Source: an uncultured Methylophilaceae bacterium (GTDB lineage: Bacteria; Pseudomonadota; Gammaproteobacteria; Burkholderiales; Methylophilaceae). Taken from it: DNA of 8,247 nt. Of this stretch, positions 7,501-8,247 are shown piece after piece. The notes below the pieces were generated by a model. The model was not told the origin of the DNA and made no database searches. It was given only the letters and a program-made list of their open reading frames with translations. The translations under genes were made by a program, and so were the position numbers. The stretch covers positions 1 to 8,247 of the forward strand of contig CALKDJ010000007.1 in the NCBI GenBank assembly GCA_938084195.1, written 5' to 3'. The stretch's first letter is position 1; each line of letters begins with the position of its first letter.

Positions 7501-8247
7501 GATTTATTCCATATTTGTTGATAGATACCATCTGGATCATAAATTTTTCTTTGTTTTTCAATATTAAAATGTCTTCCTCCTCGAGGGTCTGTTCCACATC
7601 CTGCAATATATGCCCAATTTCCATAATTACTATAAACATCGTAATCTATTAATTGAGATTCAAACCATGATGCGCCTGATCGCCAATCACAAGATAGTTC
7701 GTTGACAAGGTAACTTGCTACAATTTGACGCATTCTATTCGATAAAAATCCTGTTTTATATAATTCAATCATTCCAGCATTAATGAATGAATTTGATGTC
7801 TTACCCTTTATCCATGCCTCTAAGTTCTTTGCATTATGATTTATTTTTACTGGATTTAATCCTAATCCACTTTTATAAAAAAATTTATCGCCATATTTAA
7901 TAAAAATGAATCTAAAAAAATCTCTCCACAATAATTCAAAGAAAATCCAATATGTACTCTCATTTGCCAAAAAATTAAGCTCATAATATTTTAGATATGC
8001 ATATATTTGTCTTGGAGAAATAAAGCCCAATGCTAACCAAGGAGAAAACTTAGTAGAAAAATTTATTCCTATTAAATTATTTCTTGTATCTTTATAAGAT
8101 TGGGGTAAGTTACTTTGAAAATATTTTTTTATATTTTCCATTGCATTAAGTTCACCTCCCATAAAATTATCTTTATAGATTGGAAACGAGCTTTCCTTAA
8201 GCCTGTGAATTTTTTTAACAGTAATTTTTGTACTGTTAAAATTTATA
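7497..8247 (-). CDS. DASH-type cryptochrome/photolyase, C-terminal part (5' end beyond the window)
   Basis: The frame is open from the right edge to the TGA at 7497-7499, giving 249 visible residues; the N-terminal antenna domain lies outside. The ATG at 8160-8162 is internal, since upstream codons stay open and the GGE that follows it is a family motif. Cry-DASH proteins bind FAD and usually a folate antenna, repair pyrimidine dimers in single-stranded DNA, and may sense light. FAD-domain motifs seen are STKFSPWLALG (8025-8057), ELLWRDFFRF (7908-7937), SNRMRQ (7725-7742), LIDYDVYSNYGNW (7614-7652) and DPRGGRHFNIEKQ. Tyrosine after GNWA, where classical photolyases have tryptophan, is a DASH trait. 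Two features are odd: the distal electron-transfer tryptophan position is Ile (7842-7844), and the usual G-P-VDA segment before the SNR motif reads SNSFINAG. The C-terminus stops soon after YDPDGIYQQIW. The gene leads into the DPRP gene by a 4-base overlap. Confidence 0.93.
   Translation of the reverse strand, partial: INFNSTKITVKKIHRLKESSFPIYKDNFMGGELNAMENIKKYFQSNLPQSYKDTRNNLIGINFSTKFSPWLALGFISPRQIYAYLKYYELNFLANESTYWIFFELLWRDFFRFIFIKYGDKFFYKSGLGLNPVKINHNAKNLEAWIKGKTSNSFINAGMIELYKTGFLSNRMRQIVASYLVNELSCDWRSGASWFESQLIDYDVYSNYGNWAYIAGCGTDPRGGRHFNIEKQRKIYDPDGIYQQIWNKS
8213..8241. repeat. Perfect 11-base inverted repeat with 7-base loop
   Basis: TTTTAACAGTA (8213-8223) and TACTGTTAAAA (8231-8241) are exact reverse complements separated by 7 bases. 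They lie inside the open cry-DASH frame, in what would be the variable linker before the GGE motif. In RNA this would be a hairpin without a following U-tract, so it does not look like a terminator for either strand. In AT-rich DNA a match of this size can arise by chance. Confidence 0.5.

Noticed and set aside
7391..7639. Open frame of 82 codons on the minus strand across the junction of the two photolyase genes
   Set aside because: It is a different frame of two well-supported genes and its translation resembles shifted versions of both; no independent evidence.
8160..8162. ATG as the true start of a short cryptochrome
   Set aside because: Codons upstream stay open to the window edge and the FAD domain would lack its antenna domain, so the ATG is most simply internal.
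1..8247. CRISPR arrays, tRNA or rRNA genes, insertion sequences
   Set aside because: No spaced direct repeats, no cloverleaf-like or rRNA-like conserved sequence, and no transposase frame were seen.

Overview
This window is AT-rich chromosomal DNA from a bacterium. The gene set dsbD, a TlpA-like thioredoxin gene, aroQ, accB, accC and prmA, with fxsA beside it, is typical of Gammaproteobacteria. The low GC, very tight packing and a light-dependent DNA repair/flavoprotein pair suggest an uncultured marine, surface-water gammaproteobacterium (SAR86-like or similar). That placement is inference; no rRNA or marker gene here fixes it.

Layout. (1) Bases 1-402, minus strand: fxsA, a small membrane protein gene cut by the left edge. 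(2) Bases 403-508: divergent intergenic region serving fxsA and dsbD. (3) Bases 509-2744, plus strand: dsbD and a membrane-anchored TlpA-like thioredoxin, overlapping by 11 bases; together they form an envelope disulfide-reduction module. (4) Bases 2745-2838: short gap with the best promoter candidate of the window, lying inside a dyad. (5) Bases 2839-5996, plus strand: aroQ, accB, accC and prmA, with gaps of 10, 3 and 1 bases, evidently one transcription unit covering chorismate synthesis, the first step of fatty acid synthesis and modification of ribosomal protein L11. (6) Bases 6007-8247, minus strand, converging on prmA with a 10-base gap: two cryptochrome/photolyase superfamily genes. A DASH-type cryptochrome comes first (cut by the right edge) and is joined by a 4-base ATGA overlap to a second gene of the deoxyribodipyrimidine photolyase-related (DPRP, FeS-BCP/prokaryotic (6-4) photolyase) family. 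No gene-free stretch exceeds about 110 bases. I see no tRNA, rRNA, insertion sequence or CRISPR array.

The left two thirds are conventional core genes with catalytic residues intact. The photolyase pair is the unusual part. Counting without gaps against residues I remember from characterised relatives, the DPRP protein keeps its active-site histidines but has lost the cysteine set that holds the 4Fe-4S cluster. The DASH protein has isoleucine where the distal (surface) tryptophan of the electron-transfer triad should be. Two coupled flavoproteins therefore both look rewired in their redox chains, and this is the best candidate for something not yet described. Most starts in the window lack a clear Shine-Dalgarno sequence; accB is the exception.
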